In this document: piece after piece, positions 28,563 through 38,200 of the stretch | How positions within the stretch are numbered: position 1 is the first letter of the stretch | Layout of the letters: the number at the start of each line of letters is the position of its first letter | Assembly: GCA_041398825.1 (NCBI GenBank) | Contig: JAWKTX010000008.1 | Coordinates: 186,001-250,000, forward strand | DNA length: 64,000 nt | Direction of reading: 5' to 3' | From: Planctomycetaceae bacterium | GTDB taxonomy: Bacteria > Planctomycetota > Planctomycetia > Planctomycetales > Planctomycetaceae | Notes under the pieces: generated by a model | The model's database searches: none | What the model saw: the letters and a program-made list of their open reading frames with translations, nothing else | What the model was told of the DNA's origin: nothing | Made by a program: the position numbers and the translations under genes

Positions 28563-29414
28563 ATGAACAATGTCGTCGGCAAAACATTGGTTGTACTCAA
28601 CCTGGTTTTCAGCCTGCTTTTCGTATGTTTTGCGGGAGCCGTTTATTCGTTCAGCCAAAGCTGGCGATCAAAGGCACTCGATGCGCAGTCTACGATTGCG
28701 ACCCTGAACCAAAACATCGATGAGTTGAAGAGTCAGCAGCAGGAGGAGCTGGAGACACTGAAACAGGAGTCTCTGGCGTTCAAGGATCGCGCTGAAACAT
28801 CGGAAGCCATGGTGACTCGGCTGAATACCAACATCAACGCCATCCAGGGGCAGTTGGCTCAGGCGCAGCAGCAGCGCGATAAACATCTGGCTGACCTTCA
28901 GGTTGCACAGGCAGAGTCAAAAGCCCGAATCCTGGAAGCCGCTGATCTTCAGCGAGAAACCAAGAAGCTGCGGGACACGATCGGCGAGCAAATCTCGCAG
29001 ATTCGTGAGAAAGAAGACCTGAACCTCACACTGTCCGGCAAAGTCGCAGAAGCCTCAGAGCTGCTGGCGAGTTCCGATGAAGAAATTGCTCGACTTCGTG
29101 ATTTGTGCCGCCAGAACAAGATCAATCCTCGACAGGCGGTCGTCGGACCGGTGCCAGCTGACAAGACGAATGTCGACGGCAAGGTGCTCGCCACCCGGCA
29201 GAACGAATCCCGCAGTGCGGAACTCGTTCATATTTCAATCGGTGAAGACGATTACGTCTCTGAGGGAATGACAATGACGGTCTACCGAAGCGGCGAATAC
29301 CTCGGTCAGATTCGGATCATTGATGTCTATCCGGACAACGCGGTTGGTATGGTCATAGAGAAAACTCGAAGCGGCGTGATCGCTCGAGGCGATAACGTGA
29401 CGACTCGCATCTGA
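28563..29414 (+). CDS. Membrane-anchored coiled-coil protein with a C-terminal beta domain
   Basis: 283 aa. N-terminal membrane helix ('TLVVLNLVFSLLFVCFAGAV'), then a coiled coil of about 150 residues ('LAQAQQQRDKHLADLQVAQA'). A conserved-looking C-terminal beta domain follows ('VDGKVLATRQNESRSAELVH', 'MTMTVYRSGEYLGQIRIIDV', 'GVIARGDNVTTRI'). The topology resembles a periplasmic stalk with a head, somewhat like the MreC layout, but I cannot claim homology. The ATG follows 'ggagtagctcg'. It is the middle gene of a three-gene cluster. Confidence 0.72.
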   Translation: MNNVVGKTLVVLNLVFSLLFVCFAGAVYSFSQSWRSKALDAQSTIATLNQNIDELKSQQQEELETLKQESLAFKDRAETSEAMVTRLNTNINAIQGQLAQAQQQRDKHLADLQVAQAESKARILEAADLQRETKKLRDTIGEQISQIREKEDLNLTLSGKVAEASELLASSDEEIARLRDLCRQNKINPRQAVVGPVPADKTNVDGKVLATRQNESRSAELVHISIGEDDYVSEGMTMTVYRSGEYLGQIRIIDVYPDNAVGMVIEKTRSGVIARGDNVTTRI

Positions 29415-29484
29415 GTGCGAGCTGCCAGCCAGTTTGCGAACATCAATCAGGTTTATTTACTCGTGTCTTCAGGGATTTCCCCCC

Positions 29485-29607
29485 ATGTCTCAAAGCTCTG
29501 ACCCTACTATCTATGACGGCCTGATGTTTGTCTCCCTTGGCGCTATCATCACAGCCATCATCTTCCTGACCCTGGCACTGGACAACTACCACTGGTCCGC
29601 AAGCTAA
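29485..29607 (+). CDS. 40-residue single-pass membrane protein
   Basis: The ATG at 29485 follows 'caggga', and the frame runs 40 codons to a TAA at 29605-29607. The product starts 'MSQSSDPTIYDGLMFVSLGA', continues with a hydrophobic helix of about 20 residues and ends 'LDNYHWSAS'. A strong intrinsic terminator begins 45 nt after the stop. This supports the gene being the last member of the coiled-coil operon. It is too short for default gene calling. I infer a small subunit of an envelope complex. Confidence 0.65.
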   Translation: MSQSSDPTIYDGLMFVSLGAIITAIIFLTLALDNYHWSAS

Positions 29608-29652
29608 TTGCCGTTGGAAGATTCAGGGACAGATTTCAGAGGACAGATAAAG

Positions 29653-29707
29653 ACCGAGTCCGCCACGTCTGATCGAATGATCAGCAGTGGCGGATTCGGT
29701 TTTTTTC
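29653..29707 (+). terminator. Rho-independent terminator of the coiled-coil operon
   Basis: A 14-bp stem (ACCGAGTCCGCCAC paired with GTGGCGGATTCGGT, one G-U) around a 20-base loop is followed directly by seven T residues on the plus strand. It sits 45 nt after the 40-residue gene and before the next gene. Confidence 0.9.
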
Positions 29708-29914
29708 GTTTTATGCTGAAAACGAATGTTGTTCAGAATGCAGAAGGACTGATCCCCTGCCCGTTGAATTCGCTCGGCTGCTTCTCTTTTTGCGCCTAAG
29801 GTTTCGCGAATGTGGACCTGTCATCGTACAATCCACCACCAACCGGGAGAATGTACGGGTCTGGTTGTGGCATTGGTGTGTCTTTATGTGCAGGTGATTT
29901 TCGGGTTCAAGATC

Positions 29915-30649
29915 ATGTCTAATTCTGTCGCTGCGCAGCCAAATACTCTGGTTTCTTCTGAAAACAGGCAGGCCGTCTGGGGAAAGACTGAGGGTTCTGA
30001 CGATTTTGAGTATGTGCCAATTTCGCCATGGGCTCCCATTTCGCTGGTGATGGGAGCAATGGCGGTGTCTGGTTTCTTCGGTATCTACGGACTTGTCGTG
30101 GCGTTGTTTGCCTCGATTGTTGGTCTCACGGCCGTTCTGAAGATTCGTCAGTCGATCGAGCCAGTGACAGGCCAGTGGATGGCTGTCGTCGGTACTCTTG
30201 TTGCCGTCCTGTCTCTGACTTTGGGTACTGGCAAGATGGCCATGGCCTATTCGACAGAATGTCCGGATGGATTTCAGAGAGTGAATTTTTCCAGAGAGAT
30301 TTCGGACAAGCAGTTCATCTATCTTGGATCAAAGCGGAAGCTTCACCCGGATGTATTGCCATTGGTGGATCAGAAGATCTTCCTGAAGGGTTTTATGTGG
30401 CAGACGAAAAGCAGTTCCGGATTGACAGAATTCACATTGCTGAAGGATAACGGTGAATGCTGTTTTGGCGGAAAAGCACAACCCTACGATATGATGAATG
30501 TGGTGCTTTCCAAAGGAACTTCCACCGACGCGTACACCAGCATGGTTGCCGTGGCTGGTACTCTGCGAGTCAATCTGGATGCCGGTGAGGATGAAGCGGT
30601 TTACATCATCGAGGACGCCACGGTAGGTGAGGCACAAACAGGGTTCTAA
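29915..30649 (+). CDS. Membrane protein with a C-terminal CCFG-containing domain
   Basis: I preferred ATG 29915 ('MSNSVAAQPN'); an upstream in-frame ATG at 29810 would add a hydrophobic extension. The N-terminal half has two or three membrane helices ('APISLVMGAMAVSGFFGIYG', 'GQWMAVVGTLVAVLSLTL') in a DUF4190-like layout. The C-terminal ~120 residues form a beta-rich domain with 'IFLKGFMWQT', 'FTLLKDNGECCFGG' and a V-x-G-T-L-x-V strand. The downstream lipoprotein carries the same domain. The paired cysteines suggest a metal or disulfide site (inference). Function unknown; DUF3299-like fold is my best guess. Confidence 0.65.
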   Translation: MSNSVAAQPNTLVSSENRQAVWGKTEGSDDFEYVPISPWAPISLVMGAMAVSGFFGIYGLVVALFASIVGLTAVLKIRQSIEPVTGQWMAVVGTLVAVLSLTLGTGKMAMAYSTECPDGFQRVNFSREISDKQFIYLGSKRKLHPDVLPLVDQKIFLKGFMWQTKSSSGLTEFTLLKDNGECCFGGKAQPYDMMNVVLSKGTSTDAYTSMVAVAGTLRVNLDAGEDEAVYIIEDATVGEAQTGF

Positions 30650-30790
30650 TGCAGCATGACTTCGGGTTTGGGAGGCATCAGGCGGCTATTCCGCCGACTT
30701 TCCTTTGAATTCCCGCGTTATGCATCGAAGAATACTTTGCTTGCGACCTCGGTTGATGATGGCAGAGCAGGGAGGATGACAGGTGTGGCG

Positions 30791-31807
30791 ATGGGATATT
30801 CCAAAATGAAAAAATGGCTACGCCCTGACAATCGGAAATTCAGCTTTCCTGCTGTCACATGCTGGTTTGTACTGGTGCTGGGGTGTAGCGACAGCTCTGA
30901 AAACTACGTCGATTACGCAAGCACCGCATCTGAGAACGTCCTGATTCAGGAATCGACCGACGTAGACCCTGATGACTCATTGACGTCCGCCGCTGAGGGA
31001 AAGGATGAGTCGCCGACAGCGCCATCCACCGACAGTCAGGAAATCGAACAGCCAGTCCCGGCGACTGAGGAGAACGTCATTGGGGCTGAGAAGGTCACTG
31101 CAGCTGATGAGGCCACTGCGGCTGATGAGGGCGGCAATACCAGCACCGAAACGTCGACGGATGGATCTGAGGGCAGCTTGGCGTCGGCTCAGCGTTCTGG
31201 TGAATCTGACAACGAAAACGTGGTAGAGTCCGAATCGGGCTCGGGAATTCAGCAAACCAGCGGGGTTCCGGAGCGAATGGGTGGTGGGGTGATCCCCGGT
31301 GCAGTGATCCCTGGCGCAGTGATCACCGGTGCAGAACTGCTGGGATCCGAAACTCCCGCGGAGCCACTTCCCATTCAACTTCTGATTCCGCACAAGACAT
31401 TCCGCAAAGAGCGAGGCAGCAATGCACTGCGAGTGACCTACGACGATATTGACTTGCTCAAGGTGCTGAATATGGAACCCGTGCCGGTCGATGCCGTAGA
31501 GCATTTTCCGGAATGGTTGAGTTCACTGGATGGGCAGCGCATTCGCATCCGTGGATTCATGTTCCCGACGTTTCAGGCGACGGGAGTTGTCCACTTTACG
31601 CTGGCTAGGGACAATGGCATTTGTTGTTTCGTGCGGAAGCCAAAGATTTACGATATCATTGAGGTGTCACTGACCGAAGGAGCGGAAACTGACTACATCG
31701 AAGGGAAGCCCTTCGACGTTGAGGGTGTGTTTCACATTGAACCGATCGTGAATGAGATGGAACTCTTCGGTCTGTTTCGAATTGATGACGCGCGAGTGCT
31801 TCGGTAG
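30791..31807 (+). CDS. Lipoprotein with acidic linker and C-terminal CCF domain
   Basis: The lipobox 'WFVLVLGC' lies about 30 residues after ATG 30791. Earlier in-frame starts (30656, 30776) and a later one (30806) are possible. After the cysteine comes a low-complexity acidic Ser/Thr/Glu linker of about 150 residues, then a five-residue repeat (GAVIP). The C-terminal domain has 'IRIRGFMFPT', 'FTLARDNGICCFVRKPKIYD' and 'FDVEGVFHIEP'. It aligns by eye with the C-terminal domain of the preceding membrane protein. The protein is probably displayed on the membrane surface beside it. Function unknown. Confidence 0.68.
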   Translation: MGYSKMKKWLRPDNRKFSFPAVTCWFVLVLGCSDSSENYVDYASTASENVLIQESTDVDPDDSLTSAAEGKDESPTAPSTDSQEIEQPVPATEENVIGAEKVTAADEATAADEGGNTSTETSTDGSEGSLASAQRSGESDNENVVESESGSGIQQTSGVPERMGGGVIPGAVIPGAVITGAELLGSETPAEPLPIQLLIPHKTFRKERGSNALRVTYDDIDLLKVLNMEPVPVDAVEHFPEWLSSLDGQRIRIRGFMFPTFQATGVVHFTLARDNGICCFVRKPKIYDIIEVSLTEGAETDYIEGKPFDVEGVFHIEPIVNEMELFGLFRIDDARVLR

Positions 31808-31824
31808 CGTCAGGGGTGAATCCA

Positions 31825-33042
31825 ATGAAGAGTTCCGCTTTCGCAATAGCGTCCCTGTCTTGCCTTGTTCTGTCCGGGGCCACCGCGACTGCTGCGTGGC
31901 TGTGCCCTTTTTGTGACGCGCCGTCGCTGTCCATGGCCGAACAGCTTCAGATGTCCGATCACGTATTGCTTGGCAAATGGCTGGGCGGAGATAAACCGAC
32001 AGAGACCAAAGCGGGGTCATCACAATTCAGGATTGTTCAGGTCAGCAAGTCTGTTGGTCAGCGATTTGCAGTGGGGCAGACCATTGAACTTCCGCAGTAT
32101 ATCGCCGGCGACAAAGCAGCCTTGTATTCATTGATGGGGCCGGACGCCCAACTTCTGGACTGGCAGGTCCCGACTCAGATTTCGCAATCCGGATGGGACT
32201 ACCTTTCGCAGATTCCCGCTCCGGTCACTGACCCTGAGGCTCAAACGGAACGCCTTGCCTTTGCGATTGAATTCCTGGAACACCCGGACCTGATGATTTC
32301 GAACGACGCCTATGCGGAATTCGCTGCTGCTCCGTACGAAGTGATTACACCATTGAAGGATCGGCTGCCGCGCGAGAAGCTTCGCCAGTGGCTGATGGAT
32401 CCGAAGACATCAGCGACGCGCATCGGGCTTTACGGGCTGTTGCTGGGACTCTGCGGCACTGATGACGACGCAGCCGCTATGGAACAGAAAATTGTCGTAC
32501 CCGACACCGATTTCCGTCTTGGAATCGAAGGCGTAATGTCCGGGTATCTGCTGATTCGAGGTGAGGCGGGTCTGAAGGTTCTGGAAGACACGAAAATGCT
32601 GTCGAAGACATGCCGCAACCCGGAGGGTGAAGAGATCAAACTTCCCTTCAGCGAAACGTATGCCTCCATGCAGGCGCTTCGATTCATGTGGACCTACGAA
32701 CCAGACCGCCTTCCAAAAGACAGGCTGAAGCAATCCATGCGTCTGCTGTTGCCTCGCGTTGAAATGACGGACCTGGTGATTGCGGATCTGGCACGGTGGA
32801 AAGACTGGGATGTGCAGGATCAATTGATGGAAATGTACGATGATCCGAAATTCAATATTCCGGCCATCAAAAGAGCCATCGTTAAGTTCTTGTATTATTG
32901 CAGTCAGGACAAACCAGCGGTCGCCGATGGACAGGACCCCGTGAATCCACCGCACGCTGTGAAAGCTGCTGCACATCTGGCAGAACTTGAGAAGAAAGAT
33001 CCAAAGACAGTCAGCGATGCCAAGCGTTACCTCATTCGTTAA
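31825..33042 (+). CDS. Exported protein of unknown function with HEAT-like helices
   Basis: ATG 31825 is preceded by 'aggggtga' at good spacing, which favours it over the GTG at 31816. A clear signal peptide ends near 'TATAAWLCPFCDAP', which places a CxxC pair right at the mature N-terminus. A small beta domain follows (residues 30-110), then helical repeats to the end. 405 aa. The preceding CCF-domain genes lie on the same strand with 17 nt to this start, so an operon is likely. The CxxC could bind metal or be redox-active. I do not recognise the family name. Confidence 0.7.
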   Translation: MKSSAFAIASLSCLVLSGATATAAWLCPFCDAPSLSMAEQLQMSDHVLLGKWLGGDKPTETKAGSSQFRIVQVSKSVGQRFAVGQTIELPQYIAGDKAALYSLMGPDAQLLDWQVPTQISQSGWDYLSQIPAPVTDPEAQTERLAFAIEFLEHPDLMISNDAYAEFAAAPYEVITPLKDRLPREKLRQWLMDPKTSATRIGLYGLLLGLCGTDDDAAAMEQKIVVPDTDFRLGIEGVMSGYLLIRGEAGLKVLEDTKMLSKTCRNPEGEEIKLPFSETYASMQALRFMWTYEPDRLPKDRLKQSMRLLLPRVEMTDLVIADLARWKDWDVQDQLMEMYDDPKFNIPAIKRAIVKFLYYCSQDKPAVADGQDPVNPPHAVKAAAHLAELEKKDPKTVSDAKRYLIR

Positions 33043-33568
33043 ACGTGGTCTTATTCTGATGGTGATCGTCTGTGGTGCAGCGAATCACGCTGCTGCAGAA
33101 GTGACTGATTCCGCCGATACGGGCTTCACGATCCGACACCATCAGCAAGTTGCCGTGGAGCCAGCCGAAGCGTACCGACACTTTGTTCGCGTGGGCTCCT
33201 GGTGGAGCTCCGCACATACGTATTCAGGCGACGCGACCAATATGACAATTGACGACAAGCCGGGCGGAGCGTTTCTGGAGAAGCTACCCGGCGGTGGATT
33301 CGTTGAGCATATGAAGGTTATTTTTGCCAATCCCGGAAAGAAGATTCGTTTATCCGGCGGTCTGGGTCCTCTGCAGGAATACCCGGTCAACGGTGTCATG
33401 ACTGTCACGTTTACAAAGAACGACCGTGGAACGGGCATTGACATGACTTACCGTGTCGGCGGCTCTGTTTCCGGTGGATTAATGAGCTGGAGCTCCCCGG
33501 TCGATCAAATGCTTGCTGAACAGTTCGCAAGTCTGAAAGAACAGATCACCACACCCGATGCGCGATGA
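33017..33568 (+). CDS. Exported SRPBCC (START/AHSA1-like) protein
   Basis: ATG 33017 lies inside the end of the preceding gene (26-nt overlap) and opens a signal peptide ('GLILMVIVCGAANHAAA'). The mature part reads as an SRPBCC helix-grip fold: 'VAVEPAEAYRHFVRVGSWWS' (first strand and helix), 'GGAFLEKLPGGGFVEHMKVI', 'TVTFTKNDRGTGIDMTYRVG' and a long C-terminal helix. Such domains bind small hydrophobic ligands in a central cavity. Periplasmic location is inferred from the signal. Overlap suggests translational coupling. Confidence 0.75.
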   Translation: MPSVTSFVKRGLILMVIVCGAANHAAAEVTDSADTGFTIRHHQQVAVEPAEAYRHFVRVGSWWSSAHTYSGDATNMTIDDKPGGAFLEKLPGGGFVEHMKVIFANPGKKIRLSGGLGPLQEYPVNGVMTVTFTKNDRGTGIDMTYRVGGSVSGGLMSWSSPVDQMLAEQFASLKEQITTPDAR

Positions 33569-33571
33569 GTC

Positions 33572-34909
33572 TCAATTGTCACCAACGAGTGTAGCCTCGG
33601 GCTCTTCCAGGGCAGGATTCTGCCTGTTTTCGACTGACGTAAGTCCGATGGTTTCTGTCTGATCTGTAGCGGCCGAAGGAAGCTTCGCCTGGTGTTCACG
33701 CCACCATCGCTCAGCCGACTCCCATCCCCAATTCTGACACTGCGTGCAGTTTTCGAGTGCAGTCAGTAACTCTCTCGGTGTCCGATATCTGTCATCGGGC
33801 TTCTTATTCAGGCACTTCATAATGACGGCAGACAAGTCTGCTGGCACCTTCACCCCAATATCTTCGAAGGCAGGCGCCGGCGTTGTGCCGTGAGCGACAA
33901 CCAGCAACACAGGGTTGCGTTCATCAAATGGAGGGTGCCCTGTCAGCAGAAAGTAGGCAACGCAACCCAGAGAATATAAGTCGCCACGACAATCGGAATT
34001 CTGACCACGTGCCTGTTCGGGACACATATAGCGGGGGGATCCCTGCAATTGCTGCCTGGTATTTCGAATATCGAAACCTTCTTCAGAGGCTGGTCGGACG
34101 AGTCCAAAATCGAGTAGTTTTGCGACATCGTACATGTGGCCCCGCTCCGTCAGAAAGATATTGCTGGGCTTGATATCGCGATGCACAAGTCCGTTTAACG
34201 CAGCTTCGTGCAGTGAACCGCAAATCTGCTTCAGGATGAAGACAACTCTGTCAGCGGGTTGCGGACCGAACTGATCCACCAGCTGTCGCAGATTCAAGCC
34301 TCGCAGGTATTCCATGGCATAATAGAACGTACCGGACTCTGTTCTTCCGTAGTCATACACCTGAATGGTATTCCAGTGTGTCAGCTGGGCCGTTGCTTTC
34401 ACCTCACGTTCGAAGCATTCCAGAAGGTGAGGGCTTTCAGCGCGATCGCGTCGAACGAGCTTCACGGCGCACAGTCTCTTGAGCAGGCGGTGTTCTGCCA
34501 GATAGACATCACCCATACCTCCCGTCCCCAACAGCTCCTTCAGCTTGTACGGGCCCATATCTTCCTGTAATCGCAGTCGAAGACTGAGCTGCCGATTAAT
34601 GAGACATCCATAAATGGCAAATCCGAATCCGACGGTCAGAATCGCGATGTTTTGAGAAAAGAACGTCAGCAGAGCCGGAGCCCTGCCTCCGGAAAGATGG
34701 ATTTTCTGATCCAGAATCCACTCTGCTGTAACACCGGCGATCAGAATGCTCCCGAGGAACATGAGGTGTTTCCACGGCGACATCAAATCGGCTGGTGCCT
34801 GAGGAGCTTTCACCGCCGCCATCGACTGCGCAAACGATTCCACAACCTGCGGCAACGGGGCCGCGTTGTCAATCTCATATCGATCGGATGAAGTGATGGG
34901 TTCAGGCAC
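33572..34909 (-). CDS. Ser/Thr protein kinase with N-terminal membrane helices
   Basis: 445 aa. Two membrane segments (about 48-65 and 84-105) come before the catalytic domain. This is the reverse of the usual kinase-TM-sensor order. Kinase motifs are complete: 'GTGGMG' (128-133), 'CAVKLV' with K150, 'HRDIKPSN' (243-250), 'DFG' (267-269) and 'GSPRYMCPEQARG'. There is no extracytoplasmic sensor beyond the hairpin loop between the helices, so input probably comes through the membrane or from partners. Its stop is 3 nt from the convergent SRPBCC gene. Confidence 0.92.
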   Translation of the reverse strand: MPEPITSSDRYEIDNAAPLPQVVESFAQSMAAVKAPQAPADLMSPWKHLMFLGSILIAGVTAEWILDQKIHLSGGRAPALLTFFSQNIAILTVGFGFAIYGCLINRQLSLRLRLQEDMGPYKLKELLGTGGMGDVYLAEHRLLKRLCAVKLVRRDRAESPHLLECFEREVKATAQLTHWNTIQVYDYGRTESGTFYYAMEYLRGLNLRQLVDQFGPQPADRVVFILKQICGSLHEAALNGLVHRDIKPSNIFLTERGHMYDVAKLLDFGLVRPASEEGFDIRNTRQQLQGSPRYMCPEQARGQNSDCRGDLYSLGCVAYFLLTGHPPFDERNPVLLVVAHGTTPAPAFEDIGVKVPADLSAVIMKCLNKKPDDRYRTPRELLTALENCTQCQNWGWESAERWWREHQAKLPSAATDQTETIGLTSVENRQNPALEEPEATLVGDN

Positions 34910-35213
34910 GCCTGCTTACCAAGACGGAAGAATTGGTGTTTCTGATGACAACTGTCACCGGATGCCGGGGATGTGTACACCATCAGAAGCATAGTTCGGC
35001 CTCGACGTTCAAATCTCAAATACACGGCTCACTACGGAGTAATACCAGGGGCGATTTCCTCCTTTCGAGTTCACTTCCTGCGGGTAAGGTGAGTCATGGC
35101 GTCGACAGCGACGGGCAGAATCTTCGCTGCATCGCTCGAATGCAGAAAACGTTTCTGCGATCATGCCTGTCTGGCCTGTATTCGACTCACCTTGTTCCCT
35201 TCGGAAGTCTGCC
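34910..35213. other. Divergent intergenic region, kinase / giant propeller protein
   Basis: About 300 bases holding the promoters of two divergent genes. No clear box, repeat or small gene is visible. Confidence 0.35.
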
Positions 35214-38200
35214 ATGCCCGCGTGCTGTCCCCGCCTGACCACATCCTCAATTGTTTCCTGCCTTTTGACGATTGCACTGAACAATTCCGCGCTGGCGGAT
35301 GATCACCGGCTGGACGAGTTCCAACGCGTCGAACTTTCGGACATCTATTTTTCCGAGGGTGCTGGCGCCGGAGACATCAACGGTGATGGGCACGGTGACG
35401 CGGTTTACGGGCCGCACTGGTATGAGGGCCCGGCGTTTGAAAAGAAGCACGAGATTTATCCGGCTGTCCCGCAGAACATGAAGGGCTATGCGGATCACTT
35501 CTTTCACTGGGTTTATGACTTCGATGGTGATGGCAACAATGACGTTCTGACCGCTGGCTTCCCCGGCACTCCCGGCTACGTGTATCGCAATCCCGGTCGA
35601 AACAACCTGGATTCGCTCTGGGAAAAATTCACCGTAGCGGATCAGGTCAGCAATGAAGCTCCACAGTTCGCCGATATCACGGGCGATGGAATTCCCGAAC
35701 TGATCTGCACGCGGGACGGGCATTACGGTTACTACCTTCCTGCCGCTGGCAAGCCGCTGGAAGCCTGGACCTTCCACAGCATCAGCGCCGCGACGGCCCC
35801 CAAGCCGTTTGGTCATGGTCTGGGCGTCGGCGATGTCAACGGCGACGGACGTATGGACATGCTGGCTCGCGATGGATGGTTCGAACAGCCAGCAAAAGTT
35901 ACAGCCAACGAAAACTGGGCGTTCCACAAACACGAATTTGCGCGAGCGTCGGCGGACATGTTTGCTTACGATGTCGATGGTGACGGCGACAACGACATCA
36001 TCACCAGCCTGTCCGCTCACGATTACGGTCTCGCGTGGTTTGAGAACACCGGCAAAGGCGCTGGCGACGAAATCGGTTTTACTCGCCACCTGTTGATGGG
36101 CGACAAGGCAGAAGACAGTCCGTACGGACTGTTGTTCACCGAACTTCACGCCGTGCAACTGGCCGACATCAATGGCGACGGCCTGAAAGATATCATCACC
36201 GGCAAAACGTACTGGTCGCATCACACGCAAAGCCCGATGTGGGATGCCGGTGCGGTTGTGTACTGGTTTGAGCTTCACCGCAACGGTGACGGCACTGTCG
36301 ATTTCATTCCGCACAAAGCCGATGGCGAAGCGGGTATCGGTCGCGGGCTGACAGTGATGGACATCAACAACGATGGTCTGCTGGACATCATCACTGGTGG
36401 CATGAAGGGTGGCAATGTTCTGATTCACACTCAAAAAGAAGTCAGTCACGAAGAATACGAATTAGCGCAGCCGCGGAAGACCGTTGCCATGGCCGAAGGT
36501 CTTGAACCCGAAGCCGCCGCCGCCCATATGACCGTGCCGCCGGGATTCAAAGTCCAGCTGGCCGCCGGCGAACCAACCGTCCATCAGCCGGTCGCGATGT
36601 GTTTCGATGCCAGAGGGCGCGTCTGGATTGCGGAAGCTCACACATATCCTTTGCGAGCTGAAAATGGTCAGGGCAAGGACAAGATTCTGATTCTGGAGGA
36701 TACCGATGGCGACGGTACGCTGGATAAGTCAAAGGTCTTTATCGAAGGACTCAATCTTGTTAGTGGTCTGGAAGTGGGTTTCGGTGGCGTTTACGTGGGA
36801 GCTGCTCCGTACCTGATGTTCATCCCCGACATCGACGGCAACGATATTCCGGATGGTCAGCAGGGAGGTCTAATCACGGCGTCAGCATCTGCCGCGCTGG
36901 AGACAATGAACGGTATCTCGCAGGCAAACCTTCAGTTTCCCGGCGATGTGCCCAAAGGCGCGATCGTTCTGCGAGACGGTTTTGGATGGCATGACACTCA
37001 CGAAACGCTCAACGCATTCATCTGGGGCCCCGATGGCTGGCTCTACGGTTGCCACGGTGTCTTCACCCACTCGAAAGTGGGTCGACCGGGCGAATCCGAC
37101 CAGCAGCGTATCCCCATGAACTGCGCGGTGTGGCGCTATCACCCCACGAAAGACATCTTCGAAACCTTTGCCAATGGAACCAGTAATCCCTGGGGCGTCG
37201 ATTTCAATGATCGCGGTCAGGCATTTATCACGGCATGCGTTATCCCGCATCTGTGGCACATGGTTCAGGGAGGCAGATATCATCGGCAGGGTGGTCGTCA
37301 CTTTAACGAATACACCTACGACGACATCAAGACTATTGCTGACCATGCTCACTATGTTGGCAACATTCGCGACCATGCCTGGTGGGGCCACGAACCCAAA
37401 GCAGCAGGCGGCACTTCCGAAGCAGGCGGCGGACACGCTCACGCCGGAGGCATGATCTATCTGGGCGACAACTGGCCCGATCAGCACCGCAATCAGATCT
37501 TCTTTAACAACATCCACGGGAATCGCATCAACAACGATCTGCTGGAAAAGATCGAAGGCCAATCCGGCTACGTCGGACACCATGGCCAGGACTTTCTATT
37601 CGCTAACGACCACTACTATCGCGGCATCAACCTGCGTTACAACCACGATGGTACGGTATATCTGATCGACTGGTACGACAAGAACGCGTGCCATCGCACC
37701 AATCCGGAAATCTGGGATCGCACGAACGGCCGCGTGTATCGAGTCAGCTATGGCGACGTCAAAGCCAATTCTGTGGACGTTGCCAGCTGGAACGAATCGC
37801 AACTGCTGGCGGCTCATGAACACAAGAACGAATGGTTTGTACGGATGGCCCGCAAGACGCTGATGCACAAAGGCTGTTCGAAGGAAGGAATCGCAGCCAT
37901 CAAAGCGGGGGCGGCCAACGCGGAACTTACCGTTGAGCAGCGACTCCGATACCTGTGGACACTGAATGCTCTGGACTCTTTTACCGAGGACTTTGCCGAC
38001 GAACTCCTTCTCGATAAGGACGAATACATCCGAGCGTGGACCATTCAGCTTCAACTGGAAGATTTCCAGGTTTCTGAAGAGCTGATGGAAAAATTTCAGG
38101 TCATGGCGGCGTTTGAGAATTCGGCTGTCGTCCGCATGTACCTGTCATCTGCCCTGCAGCGCTTGCCGCTCGAAAGTCGCTGGCTGCTTGCGAAGAATCT

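Noticed and set aside
35247..36449. 400-codon minus-strand frame opposite the FG-GAP repeats
   Set aside because: Its periodic Val/Asp pattern is the reverse complement of the GDGD calcium repeats; no independent evidence of coding.
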